From Bacillota bacterium (GTDB taxonomy: Bacteria > Bacillota > UBA4882 > UBA8346), in assembly GCA_023402395.1 (NCBI GenBank), contig JAEYGI010000066.1, forward strand, positions 1 to 28,497: a stretch of 28,497 bases of DNA, in the 5' to 3' direction. Made by a program: the position numbers and the translations under genes. This document shows positions 22,151 through 28,497 of this stretch, piece after piece (within the stretch, counting starts at the first letter, position 1; the number at the start of each line of letters is the position of its first letter). Below the pieces are notes generated by a model. It was given only the letters and a program-made list of their open reading frames with translations. It did not search any database and was not told where the DNA came from.

Positions 22151-22589
22151 CAATGTCAACAAGGGATGGTTACAATAATTAGGGAATGACCTTTGCCAAT
22201 ACCGGCCTAAAATCTTACCCCTCCCTCGTTGTTCCCTCCCCGATGTTGTGATTGTCGTGGGCTACTCAAACGGGGAGGGATGGATCGCTGGAAACTCAAG
22301 TTTCCACTCCGCTGATGCTTCGAAGCAGTCCCTGTCCAGAAAGCATTGATGCCCAAAATCCGACTTCATTGACTTCACCGACGAATAGGCGAATGTTTCC
22401 AGCGAATCGCCCCTCTCCGCCGAAAATCTCCATCGGACCGCCGCATCGGGGAGGGGAAGGGGGACCAGAGCCAGGAAGGCTCAAGTTCCGGCGTCCACGG
22501 ATGGAGAACGCCGGGAGGTGTGAATTCGGGCAACCTTTTCGACAAACTTCTTCTCAAATACTTACAGGATAGCTTATTGACATTGCCCT
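22148..22589. mobile_element. 442-bp block with 12-bp terminal inverted repeats, MITE-like
   Basis: GGGCAATGTCAA (22148-22159) and TTGACATTGCCC (22578-22589) are perfect inverted repeats. Inside are further perfect stems: CCCTCCCCG / CGGGGAGGG (22234-22242 / 22271-22279), GGAAAC / GTTTCC (22290-22305), and CCGGCGT / ACGCCGG near 22487-22513. There is no transposase. No target-site duplication is evident. It could be a non-autonomous element or a structured RNA locus. Confidence 0.45.
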
Positions 22590-22593
22590 AAGC

Positions 22594-22693
22594 AAGGAAG
22601 GAGAGTGGCCATTCGCCGGACGTGTGCTGAAACTCGTTTAGCGTTCTAAAGCTTTTAGGCCCCGGAGGCGTCGGTCACTCTTCCCTGTGAGGG
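22594..22693 (+). repeat. 100-bp structured direct repeat, copy 2
   Basis: Second copy of 22051-22150 with one substitution. Here the right end continues into a perfect CTCTTCCCT / AGGGAAGAG hairpin (to 22698) that is interrupted in copy 1 by the GGGCAATG block, suggesting that copy 2 shows the intact right end. Confidence 0.85.
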
Positions 22694-22808
22694 AAGAGCG
22701 AGAGATAGGTCTGTGCCCAAATTAGGCATTTCTAGACAGAACCATGGTTTATCCACTAAATGAACGTGTTTGAAAAATTTTAAGCTGCTTCAGCAGGTGG
22801 TGGTTGAG

Positions 22809-22843
22809 TTCAACTTATATAAATATTTAATTCAACTTATATA
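22809..22843. repeat. Two direct copies of TTCAACTTATATA
   Basis: Copies at 22809-22821 and 22831-22843, the second followed by GCCG, like the TTCAACTTATATAGTCG at 8581. They are the ends of the AAGTTGAA palindrome family. Confidence 0.5.
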
Positions 22844-22904
22844 GCCGTCGGTCCTCCGCGCAAACTATACATCTTGTTAATTGTTTTCGAACTGCAGGAA
22901 ATCG

Positions 22905-22933
22905 TTGCTCATCGGGCGAATCCTTTTTATAAA
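22905..22933 (+). promoter_or_regulatory. Possible promoter for the mrnC operon
   Basis: TTGCTC (22905-22910), 17-base spacer, TATAAA (22928-22933), about 25 bases before mrnC. Confidence 0.4.
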
Positions 22934-22957
22934 TCAAAAAGAACAGGCGGCCAGCGC

Positions 22958-23380
22958 ATGGACGAGACCAACCTTTTCAATCTGCCCCCGGTGAACCCCG
23001 ATGGGCTTTCCCCGGCGGTCTGGGCCTATATCGGCGACGCCGTGTACGAACTGTTCGTCCGGCAAGTGCTGGTGGGCGGCGGCCCGGCCAAGACCCGCAA
23101 TTTGCATAAAGAAGCGACGCTCCGGGTCCGGGCGGCATTCCAGGCCGATCTGGTGAAGCGGCTCGAACCGCTGCTCACCGAGAAAGAGCGGGAGATTCTG
23201 CGGCGCGGCCGGAATGTCAAGTCCGGGCATGTCCCGGCCAGTTCCGACGTGCTGACCTACAGGCATAGCACCGCGTTTGAAGCGCTAATCGGCTATTTGT
23301 ATCTGGCCGGCGAACTCGGGCGCCTGCGCGAGCTGCTGCGCGAGACCGGTTTGGAAAATGGAGGAGAGCCTCATGCTTAA
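22958..23380 (+). CDS. mrnC: Mini-ribonuclease III
   Basis: This 140-residue protein is an RNase III catalytic domain without a double-stranded-RNA-binding domain, the type that matures 23S rRNA in Firmicutes. The signature YIGDAVYELFVR (Asp27) and the acidic FEALIGYLYL helix supply the magnesium-binding residues; GRNVKSGHVPASSDVLTYRHSTAFEALIG is the family block. ATG 22958 follows AGGCGG by 7 bases; the longer upstream frame lacks any ribosome-binding site. The gene overlaps thyX by 8 bases, so translation of the two is likely coupled. Position between cysS and thyX/rlmB is the usual Firmicutes order, with about 10 kb of other genes inserted here. Confidence 0.93.
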   Translation: MDETNLFNLPPVNPDGLSPAVWAYIGDAVYELFVRQVLVGGGPAKTRNLHKEATLRVRAAFQADLVKRLEPLLTEKEREILRRGRNVKSGHVPASSDVLTYRHSTAFEALIGYLYLAGELGRLRELLRETGLENGGEPHA

Positions 23381-24077
23381 CGTCAAATTGATCAGCCATA
23401 CGCCGGAACCGGACCGTTTGGTGGCCGCGGCGGCGCGGCTTTGTTATTCGGCGGTCGGGATCGAAGCGATCCTGGAAAAGCTCGACCGGGAGAAGATGGC
23501 CAATCTCATTGGCAGGCTCCGGGAAAGCGGCCATGCCTCTCCCATCGAGCATGCCAGCTTCTCATTTGGAATTGAGGGGGTCAGCCGCGCGCTTACCCAT
23601 CAGTTGGTCCGGCACCGGATCGCCTCTTATTCCCAGCAGTCGCAAAGGTACGTAAAGCTGGAACGGTTTGAAGCGATTGTCCCGCCGAAAGTGGCGGAGA
23701 ACCCGGAGGCCCAAAAGATCTTTGACGCGGCGGTGGAACAGATTCGCGCCGCATACCGGGAGCTGCTGGCCATGGGAATTGCCGGTGAGGACGCCCGGTT
23801 CCTGCTTCCCAACGCCTGTGAATCGAAGATCATTGTTACCATGAATGCCCGGAGCCTGATGAATTTTCTGGAGATCCGGACCTGCGTCCGGGCGCAGTGG
23901 GAGGTGCGGGCCCTGGCGTTGGCCATGCGCGAGGAGCTTCGGAAGGTGGCGCCGTTGTTGTTCGCGGTGTCCGGGCCGAGCTGCGAGACCCTGGGGTACT
24001 GCCGGGAAGGGAAGCTGGGCTGCGGCCGCGCCCCGGCGTTGGCCGATTTGATCGCGGGACATAATAAATCAAAATAA
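23373..24077 (+). CDS. thyX: Flavin-dependent thymidylate synthase
   Basis: This 234-residue FAD enzyme makes dTMP from dUMP using methylene-tetrahydrofolate and NADPH. The ThyX motif RHRIASYSQQSQRY (R80 onward) is intact and preceded by SPIEHASFSFGIEGVSRALTHQL. The C-terminal NARSLMNFLEIRTCVRAQWEVR block is also typical. ATG 23373 is chosen because GGAGGAG is 6 bases upstream, and the protein then begins MLNVKLISHTP. It overlaps the end of mrnC and is followed by rlmB after 21 bases, so the three form an operon. Confidence 0.95.
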   Translation: MLNVKLISHTPEPDRLVAAAARLCYSAVGIEAILEKLDREKMANLIGRLRESGHASPIEHASFSFGIEGVSRALTHQLVRHRIASYSQQSQRYVKLERFEAIVPPKVAENPEAQKIFDAAVEQIRAAYRELLAMGIAGEDARFLLPNACESKIIVTMNARSLMNFLEIRTCVRAQWEVRALALAMREELRKVAPLLFAVSGPSCETLGYCREGKLGCGRAPALADLIAGHNKSK

Positions 24078-24098
24078 ATTACATACTCGGGAGATGCC

Positions 24099-24836
24099 AT
24101 GTCCGAACAGATTGAAGGCAAGAATCCGGTTCTGGAAGCGCTCCGGGCCGGGCACGAGATTACCAAATTATATGTGTTGAAAGGAGAGGCTCCGGCCGGG
24201 CCGCTCCGGGAGATTTTGGGAACCGCGGCCGCCAAGGGGATTCCGGTTCATCCGGTGGATATGGCGGCGCTGAACCGGATGGCCGCCACCCGGAATCATC
24301 AGGGGATTATCGCCGTGGCCGCCGAATGGCGCTATTCGTCGGTTCCCGCCATTCTGAAGTGGGCCGAGGAGCGCGGTGAACCCCCGTTCGTGCTGCTGCT
24401 GGACGGCGTCGAGGACCCCCAGAATCTGGGCTCGATCCTGCGGACCGCCGAGGCCGCCGGAGTGCACGGGATCATCATTCCGGAGCGCCGGGCGGTGGGA
24501 CTGACGGCGGCGGTGGCCCGGGCCTCGGCCGGCGCCATCGAATACGTGCCGGTGGCCCGGGTCACCAACCTCACTAAAACCGTGGAGGAATTGAAAAAGG
24601 CCGGTCTCTGGTTCACCGGAGCCGAGATGGACGCCACCCTTGAGTTTCAGCGGGCCAATCTCACCGGGCCCATCGGCCTGGTGGTCGGCGGCGAGGGCCA
24701 AGGGGTTTCGCGGCTCTTGGGCGAACATTGCGATCAATTGGTCCGCCTGCCGATGTGGGGTAGGATCAATTCATTGAACGCGGCGGTGGCCGCGGGAATC
24801 CTTCTTTATGAAGTGCGGCGGCAGCGGGTGCAATGA
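24099..24836 (+). CDS. rlmB: 23S rRNA 2'-O-methyltransferase, TrmH/RlmB family
   Basis: This 245-residue SPOUT methyltransferase is expected to modify 23S rRNA G2251 (E. coli numbering). The N-terminal substrate-binding domain starts IEGKNPVLEALRAG and ends NHQGIIAV. The C-terminal knot domain has LDGVEDPQNLGSILRTAEAAG (motif 1), VVGGEGQGVSRL (motif 2) and LPMWGRINSLNAAVAAGILLYE (motif 3), all intact. GGGAG lies 5 bases before the ATG. Its stop overlaps the next gene (ATGA). The RNA-methylation role fits its mini-RNase III and tRNA neighbours. Confidence 0.93.
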   Translation: MSEQIEGKNPVLEALRAGHEITKLYVLKGEAPAGPLREILGTAAAKGIPVHPVDMAALNRMAATRNHQGIIAVAAEWRYSSVPAILKWAEERGEPPFVLLLDGVEDPQNLGSILRTAEAAGVHGIIIPERRAVGLTAAVARASAGAIEYVPVARVTNLTKTVEELKKAGLWFTGAEMDATLEFQRANLTGPIGLVVGGEGQGVSRLLGEHCDQLVRLPMWGRINSLNAAVAAGILLYEVRRQRVQ

Positions 24837-26533
24837 ACGGGCCGGCCGTGGTCAGGCATAGCGGCGGCGGAGGCCGCGCCGGCCTCAAAAGAAGTTCTAA
24901 AATAATCATTTTAGGGCTTTTTTTGCTTTGGGCCGGCGTCGTCCGGGCCGATATCGCTCCCGATCTTGACCAACTGGCCGGGAAAGCGGCCGTCCGCTTC
25001 GAGCATTACCAGATTCAAGTGGCGGCGCGGACCGAAGTCCGCCATCTCTTCCCCTGGCCCGAATCCAGCGGCTTGAACCTTTGGGTGGAAGCCCGCCTGC
25101 GGATCACCGGCCCGGAGACCGATCGTTTCTATTTCCGGTTGACTTCCTATTCCAATTTGCAGATGGAAGAGTTGCGAGTCGACGGCCAAAAGGTTCAATA
25201 CCGGCGGCAAGCCGATATTTTCTGGGTCGAACTGCCCTCCTCCCGGAAGCGGGGGGAGGTTCTGACCTTGCTGGCCCGCTATAACTTTACGTTTAAACCC
25301 GCCGGAAAGCAGGTGCCGGTGGAGTTGACCGGCAACTGGTACCCGCGGGGGCTGTTGCCGGAACCGGTCACCGCCGAACTGGAATTGCTGGCGCCTCCCG
25401 GCTATATCGGGGTCGGCAACGGCAACCTGATCGGGGTCCGGACCTATCCGATGCAACTGCTCGGGTATGTATGGCGGATCAATCAGCCGCAGACCGCGTT
25501 GGGCGCATCCATCGGCCGTTATCAGATTTCGAGCCGCTCGATCAAGGGCCGGCTTTACCGCGTCTTCGCCGTTTCCGACTTTGATAACGGATTCCGTCAG
25601 AACTTGCTGGAGAAAGCGGCGGATCTGGGCGATTTTTTTCAGGACAAGTTCGGCGGAACCGCCTATTCCGATTTGACGCTGGTGGTTAGCGATACCGGAC
25701 TGGAAGACGCCTGCACCGGAACGGTACTGTTTCTTCATCCCAAACGGGACCGGAACCGTCAGATCACCTTGTACCGCCTTTCCCACGAATTGTCCCATTA
25801 CTGGTGGGGCAATCTGATCCACCCGAAAAATTTGCGGGACTGGTGGACGGTGGAAGGTTTCGCCTGTTTTTCGTCGGTGCTGGCCTTGGAACGGTTCGGA
25901 CCCGATCCGAAAGCGAGCGTGACCAAGACCGCCGCGGCGGCGCTCCGGCATTGGCGCGCCGAGTACCAGGACTCCCGCGACAACTACCACCAGTTGGGGA
26001 TCGCGGAAATGTCCCTGGCGGAGATTGGGCCCTATGATATTCAACGGGATCTCTTTTACAGCAAGGGCGGCTATGTGTTGCACATGGCGCGGCTGATTTT
26101 GGGAGAGGCCAAATTTACCGCTTATCTTCAGGAATTCGTCAAACGCTACGCCGGCCGGCAGGCCGGCATCCGCGACTTCACCGGGCTCGGCGTCGAGCTT
26201 TACGGATCGCAATTGATGGACTTCTATCGCCAGTGGGTTTTTTCATCCGGCGATTACAACATCGCGTTGCGCAACGTCAAGGTCCGTCCGGCCCAGGGAA
26301 AGTATTTCGTTACGTTTGAGATCGTGAATACCGGCCAGTTGTTCCTGCCGAATTCAGTCGACTTAGAAATTATTACCGGCAATGAAGTTCGTAGCGAAGT
26401 CTTGCCTTTTAAACAGGTTAGTGTTACAATTCAGAGAACGTTGACCGCGCGGCCGAAACGGATCGCGATCAATGCCCAGTCCAATATATTGGAGCCCCGG
26501 ATCACCGATAACGTTTGGAATAACCGGATTTAG
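24833..26533 (+). CDS. Secreted or membrane-anchored M1-like zinc metallopeptidase
   Basis: This 566-residue protein has an N-terminal signal-anchor or signal peptide (about 22-40), a beta-rich N-domain and a gluzincin catalytic domain. The zinc site is HELSH at 318-322 with Glu341 in WTVEGFA, exactly the HExxH-x18-E spacing of the M1 aminopeptidase clan. A GxMEN exopeptidase motif is not evident, so aminopeptidase activity is uncertain. A C-terminal beta domain (about 475-566) may replace the M1 helical domain. The ATG overlaps the rlmB stop, so translation is coupled. In Bacillus and relatives this slot between rlmB and sigH holds yacP; here it holds this peptidase. Confidence 0.75.
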   Translation: MNGPAVVRHSGGGGRAGLKRSSKIIILGLFLLWAGVVRADIAPDLDQLAGKAAVRFEHYQIQVAARTEVRHLFPWPESSGLNLWVEARLRITGPETDRFYFRLTSYSNLQMEELRVDGQKVQYRRQADIFWVELPSSRKRGEVLTLLARYNFTFKPAGKQVPVELTGNWYPRGLLPEPVTAELELLAPPGYIGVGNGNLIGVRTYPMQLLGYVWRINQPQTALGASIGRYQISSRSIKGRLYRVFAVSDFDNGFRQNLLEKAADLGDFFQDKFGGTAYSDLTLVVSDTGLEDACTGTVLFLHPKRDRNRQITLYRLSHELSHYWWGNLIHPKNLRDWWTVEGFACFSSVLALERFGPDPKASVTKTAAAALRHWRAEYQDSRDNYHQLGIAEMSLAEIGPYDIQRDLFYSKGGYVLHMARLILGEAKFTAYLQEFVKRYAGRQAGIRDFTGLGVELYGSQLMDFYRQWVFSSGDYNIALRNVKVRPAQGKYFVTFEIVNTGQLFLPNSVDLEIITGNEVRSEVLPFKQVSVTIQRTLTARPKRIAINAQSNILEPRITDNVWNNRI

Positions 26534-26861
26534 CCGGGGATTTGCCAAAGTGTCGGGTCGGCCCTCAAGGACGGATGGCATGCAACATCCAAAGAAGCAA
26601 GCGCTAAAGCCGATTATCAGATTTTATAAAATTTCGGCCGAACATTGGACTTGATCATCTGGCTTTATTTTCCCCGTGTGTTCCGAGTGCCGCGCCGGAC
26701 CGGCTTTGGCGGGCGGTTACCGCTTGATTTCGCCAAATTCCCTTCCCTTGACGTTCAAAACGCAATTATTGTATAATAATGCTATGTGAATGGACAGGCA
26801 CCGCGCCATGTCCGTTGCCCGCCAAGCCAGTGTCCAATAACTACCCGGAGGCGAGTGAAAC
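26534..26861 (+). other. Intergenic region before sigH
   Basis: No gene is supported in these 328 bases. The part from 26534 to 26740 shows nothing I can name. A promoter lies at 26748-26777, and the sigH 5' UTR contains the hairpin GGACA-GGC / GCC-TGTCC at 26792-26813. Confidence 0.6.
26748..26777 (+). promoter_or_regulatory. Sigma-A-type promoter for sigH
   Basis: TTGACG (26748-26753), 18-base spacer, perfect TATAAT (26772-26777), about 78 nt of 5' UTR. Confidence 0.65.
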
Positions 26862-27521
26862 GTGGGAGCAAAACCCCAAAGAGACGCAGCTGAGATCTAC
26901 GATGAGATGCTGGACGAAACGATTGTTGAAGCCGCTCGCGAAGGCGATGATGCCGCCCAGGAGTATCTGATCAATAAATATAAAAACTTTGTGCGCGCCA
27001 AAGCCCGCTCCTATTTTTTAATCGGGGCCGATCGCGAGGATATCATCCAAGAGGGGATGATTGGGCTTTACAAAGCCATCCGGGATTTTCGCAATGATAA
27101 GCTGGCATCATTTCGCGCTTTCGCTGAACTGTGCATCACCCGCCAGATTATCACCGCGATTAAAACCGCCACCCGGCAGAAGCATATTCCGTTGAATTCC
27201 TATGTTTCCCTGAACAAACCGATCTATGACGAGGAGTCGGATCGCACCTTGCTCGATGTGCTGTCCGGAACCAAGGTCACCGATCCCGAGGAACTGGTGA
27301 TCAGCCGGGAGGAGTTCGTCGATATCGAGCACAAAATGGGCGAGTTTCTGAGCGATCTGGAATGGAAGGTGCTTATGTCCTATCTGGACGGCCGTTCGTA
27401 TCAGGAGATCGCCAAGGACCTCCGCAGGCACGTGAAGTCCATCGACAACGCGCTGCAACGGGTGAAACGGAAACTCGAACGGTATCTTGAAAAACGTGAA
27501 GAGACTTGTTACGTGAAATAA
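26862..27521 (+). CDS. sigH: RNA polymerase sporulation sigma factor SigH
   Basis: This 219-residue sigma-70-type factor matches SigH (Spo0H), which starts the transition-state and early sporulation programme. Region 2 is complete (YKNFVRAKARSYFLIGADREDIIQEGMIGLYKAIRDF), with the region 2.4 helix FRAFAELCITRQIITAIKTATRQKH. Region 4 ends in SYQEIAKDLRRHVKSIDNALQRVKRKL, the -35-binding helix-turn-helix. The start is GTG 26862 with GGAGG about 10 bases upstream. Its own promoter and terminator bracket it. Presence of sigH supports a sporulating host. Confidence 0.95.
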   Translation: MGAKPQRDAAEIYDEMLDETIVEAAREGDDAAQEYLINKYKNFVRAKARSYFLIGADREDIIQEGMIGLYKAIRDFRNDKLASFRAFAELCITRQIITAIKTATRQKHIPLNSYVSLNKPIYDEESDRTLLDVLSGTKVTDPEELVISREEFVDIEHKMGEFLSDLEWKVLMSYLDGRSYQEIAKDLRRHVKSIDNALQRVKRKLERYLEKREETCYVK

Positions 27522-27533
27522 GCAGGGATTGAA

Positions 27534-27559
27534 AACCTTCCGGAACCGGAAGGTTTTTT
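27534..27559 (+). terminator. Rho-independent terminator after sigH
   Basis: AACCTTCC / GGAAGGTT stem with GGAACC loop and six Ts (27554-27559). Confidence 0.9.
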
Positions 27560-27634
27560 GCCGGGCCGGTTCGTCCTCCAAGACCCTTCCGACAGCCGCT
27601 GGAGGTTGAGGAGGAAAAAGGAAATAAAAAGAGG

Positions 27635-27663
27635 TTGACACTGCTTTCTGGTTGTATTATAAT
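27635..27663 (+). promoter_or_regulatory. Promoter for the tRNA cluster
   Basis: Perfect TTGACA (27635-27640), 17-base spacer, perfect TATAAT (27658-27663), about 30 bases before tRNA-Tyr. Confidence 0.85.
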
Positions 27664-27693
27664 CATATCTGCGTCCGAGATACGGGTGCGGCA

Positions 27694-27780
<87 letters not shown>

Positions 27781-27805
27781 TTGAAAACTAAAAAAGTCAT
27801 TAAAT

Positions 27806-27881
27806 CGCGGGGTGGAGCAGCTGGCAGCTCGTCGGGCTCATAACCCGAAGGTCGAAGGTTCAAATCCTTCCCCCGCAACCA
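27806..27881 (+). tRNA. Initiator tRNA-Met (anticodon CAT), copy 1
   Basis: 76 nt with encoded CCA. The C1-A72 mismatch (CGCGGGG against CCCCGCA) and three consecutive G-C pairs in the anticodon stem (CGGGCTCATAACCCG) identify an initiator tRNA. Anticodon CAT at 27839-27841. Confidence 0.93.
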
Positions 27882-27932
27882 ATATAAAAAGTAGTAGTAT
27901 CTGTACCGTTGAAAGTCAATCAGTCGTCATAT

Positions 27933-28008
27933 CGCGGGGTGGAGCAGCTGGCAGCTCGTCGGGCTCATAACCCGGAGGCCGAAGGTTCAAATCCTTCCCC
28001 CGCAACCA
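27933..28008 (+). tRNA. Initiator tRNA-Met (anticodon CAT), copy 2
   Basis: 76 nt with CCA. Same as copy 1 except two bases in the variable-region stretch (GGAGGCCG instead of GAAGGTCG). It keeps the C1-A72 mismatch and the GGG/CCC anticodon stem. Anticodon CAT at 27966-27968. Confidence 0.93.
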
Positions 28009-28021
28009 ATATATTTAATTT

Positions 28022-28139
28022 CCATCGAGTCAAACGCCCACATAGCTCAGTAGGTAGAGCGCATCCATGGTAAGGATGAGGTCACCAGTTCAATTCTGGT
28101 TGTGGGCTCCATTATTTATCTCGATGGTTTTTTTATTTT
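28022..28139 (+). terminator. Terminator-like stem that encloses tRNA-Thr
   Basis: CCATCGAG (28022-28029) and CTCGATGG (28120-28127) are perfect inverted repeats on either side of tRNA-Thr, and the right arm runs straight into T-rich sequence (TTTTTTTATTTTT). It may both end the tRNA transcript and mark processing sites. Confidence 0.5.
28036..28111 (+). tRNA. tRNA-Thr (anticodon GGT)
   Basis: 76 nt with encoded CCA. Acceptor GCCCACA pairs with TGTGGGC. Anticodon GGT at 28069-28071 in the loop ATGGTAA, closed by CATCC / GGATG. Confidence 0.95.
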
Positions 28140-28371
28140 TATAAATCCGTCTTTGAACCGGCGAGGCGAGCCTTTCGATTCCGGCCGCCGATACATAATG
28201 TGTAATGTATGGTTTCCGTTTGATCCGGTCCGAAAGCGTTATTACCGCTTGAAGCCACGCGTAAAGCGCAGAATGCTTTTTTGGGCGAAAGAAGGAATCT
28301 TGCGATCGGTGTAGAATTAAATGCTTGTTTATGATTAATAATACCTTTGTTGTATTAAAGGAGGAACTTGA

Positions 28372-28497
28372 ATGGGCAAACAGAAGTTTGAGCGGACCAA
28401 GCCGCACGTAAACATTGGGACGATCGGGCACGTCGACCACGGGAAGACGACGAGCACGGCAGCGATCACGTTGGTATTATCGAAATCAGGCAAAGCG
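28372..28497 (+). CDS. tuf: Elongation factor Tu, N-terminal part, cut by the window edge
   Basis: The 42 visible residues match EF-Tu: KFERTKPHVNIGTIGHVDHGKTT with the G1 P-loop GHVDHGKT, followed by TAAIT. EF-Tu delivers aminoacyl-tRNA to the ribosome. After GKTT there is Ser where many EF-Tu proteins have Leu or Thr. AAGGAGG (28358-28364) lies 7 bases before the ATG. About 240 bases separate it from the tRNA-Thr terminator; I see no clear promoter or gene in that gap. tuf after sigH and tRNA genes is a known order in clostridial genomes. Confidence 0.95.
   Translation, partial: MGKQKFERTKPHVNIGTIGHVDHGKTTSTAAITLVLSKSGKA

Larger units (their letters stand above)
21638..22957. other. 1.3-kb repeat-rich region without a convincing gene
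   Basis: Short open frames occur on both strands but none resembles a protein family, and most overlap palindromes. The region contains the 19-bp hairpin at 21678, TTTCCGGAAA-type repeats to about 21900, the GGGACAT/ATGTCCC pair (21911-21951), two 100-bp direct repeats, a 442-bp block with terminal inverted repeats, and two TTCAACTTATATA copies. Confidence 0.7.

Noticed and set aside
22252..22572. 106-codon plus-strand frame inside the TIR-bounded block
   Set aside because: The composition is low-information and proline/arginine-rich, no ribosome-binding site is seen, and the bases are accounted for by hairpins.
24911..26212. 433-codon open frame on the minus strand
   Set aside because: It is a shadow of the M1-like peptidase gene in GC-rich DNA. 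It lacks any recognisable domain.
28102..28314. 70-codon frame between tRNA-Thr and tuf, possible rpmG
   Set aside because: It has none of the L33 zinc-ribbon cysteines, starts inside the tRNA 3' end and lacks a ribosome-binding site.

Overview
The window reads as chromosomal DNA of a spore-forming Bacillota bacterium of the broad clostridial type. The pointers are the Firmicutes order cysE-cysS ... mini-RNase III-thyX-rlmB-sigH-tRNAs-tuf, a sporulation sigma factor SigH, a YpuA-type DUF1002 protein, a T-box leader on cysE, strong GGAGG ribosome-binding sites and frequent TTG/GTG starts. Most genes are GC-rich by eye. The cadD segment (about 400-1420) is clearly AT-richer and lies beside an insertion-sequence end, so it looks acquired. 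I cannot name the species.

Layout. 1-126: start of a minus-strand IS3-type transposase and its probable end. 131-270: degenerate 63-bp tandem repeat. 422-1420: CadD-family efflux gene behind a strong promoter and a leader RNA built like a riboswitch. 1480-4119: secreted modular rhamnogalacturonan lyase on the minus strand. 4228-6041: spermidine-synthase-like methyltransferase, again behind a promoter-leader-terminator unit, and a lone iolB. 6264-9495: Re-citrate-synthase-like DRE-TIM enzyme, RlpA-like protein and DUF1002 protein. 9527-12176: T-box(Cys)-cysE and cysS. 12273-15202: unusual DapF homologue, 2'-5' RNA ligase-like protein and asd. 15361-19546: PrsW protease, GNAT acetyltransferase, LysE exporter and a B12-binding-type radical SAM protein. 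19561-21637: ABC-F ATPase behind a long hairpin-rich leader. 21638-22957: 1.3 kb without a convincing gene, full of inverted and direct repeats. 22958-26533: mrnC-thyX-rlmB-M1-like peptidase, overlapping or closely spaced. 26748-28497: sigH, then tRNA-Tyr, two initiator tRNA-Met, tRNA-Thr and the start of tuf.

How the genes fit together. cysE and cysS supply cysteine and charge tRNA-Cys; the T-box specifier UGC lets uncharged tRNA-Cys switch on cysE. asd and the DapF-like gene point to the aspartate/diaminopimelate route, but the DapF homologue has serine at both catalytic cysteine positions. The 3' end of the window is a translation and RNA-processing neighbourhood. The strongest candidates for something undescribed are RNA-level: the cadD leader, where a P1 stem and a terminator compete for the same bases; the similar leader before the methyltransferase; the ABC-F leader; and the nested structured repeats at 22030-22701.
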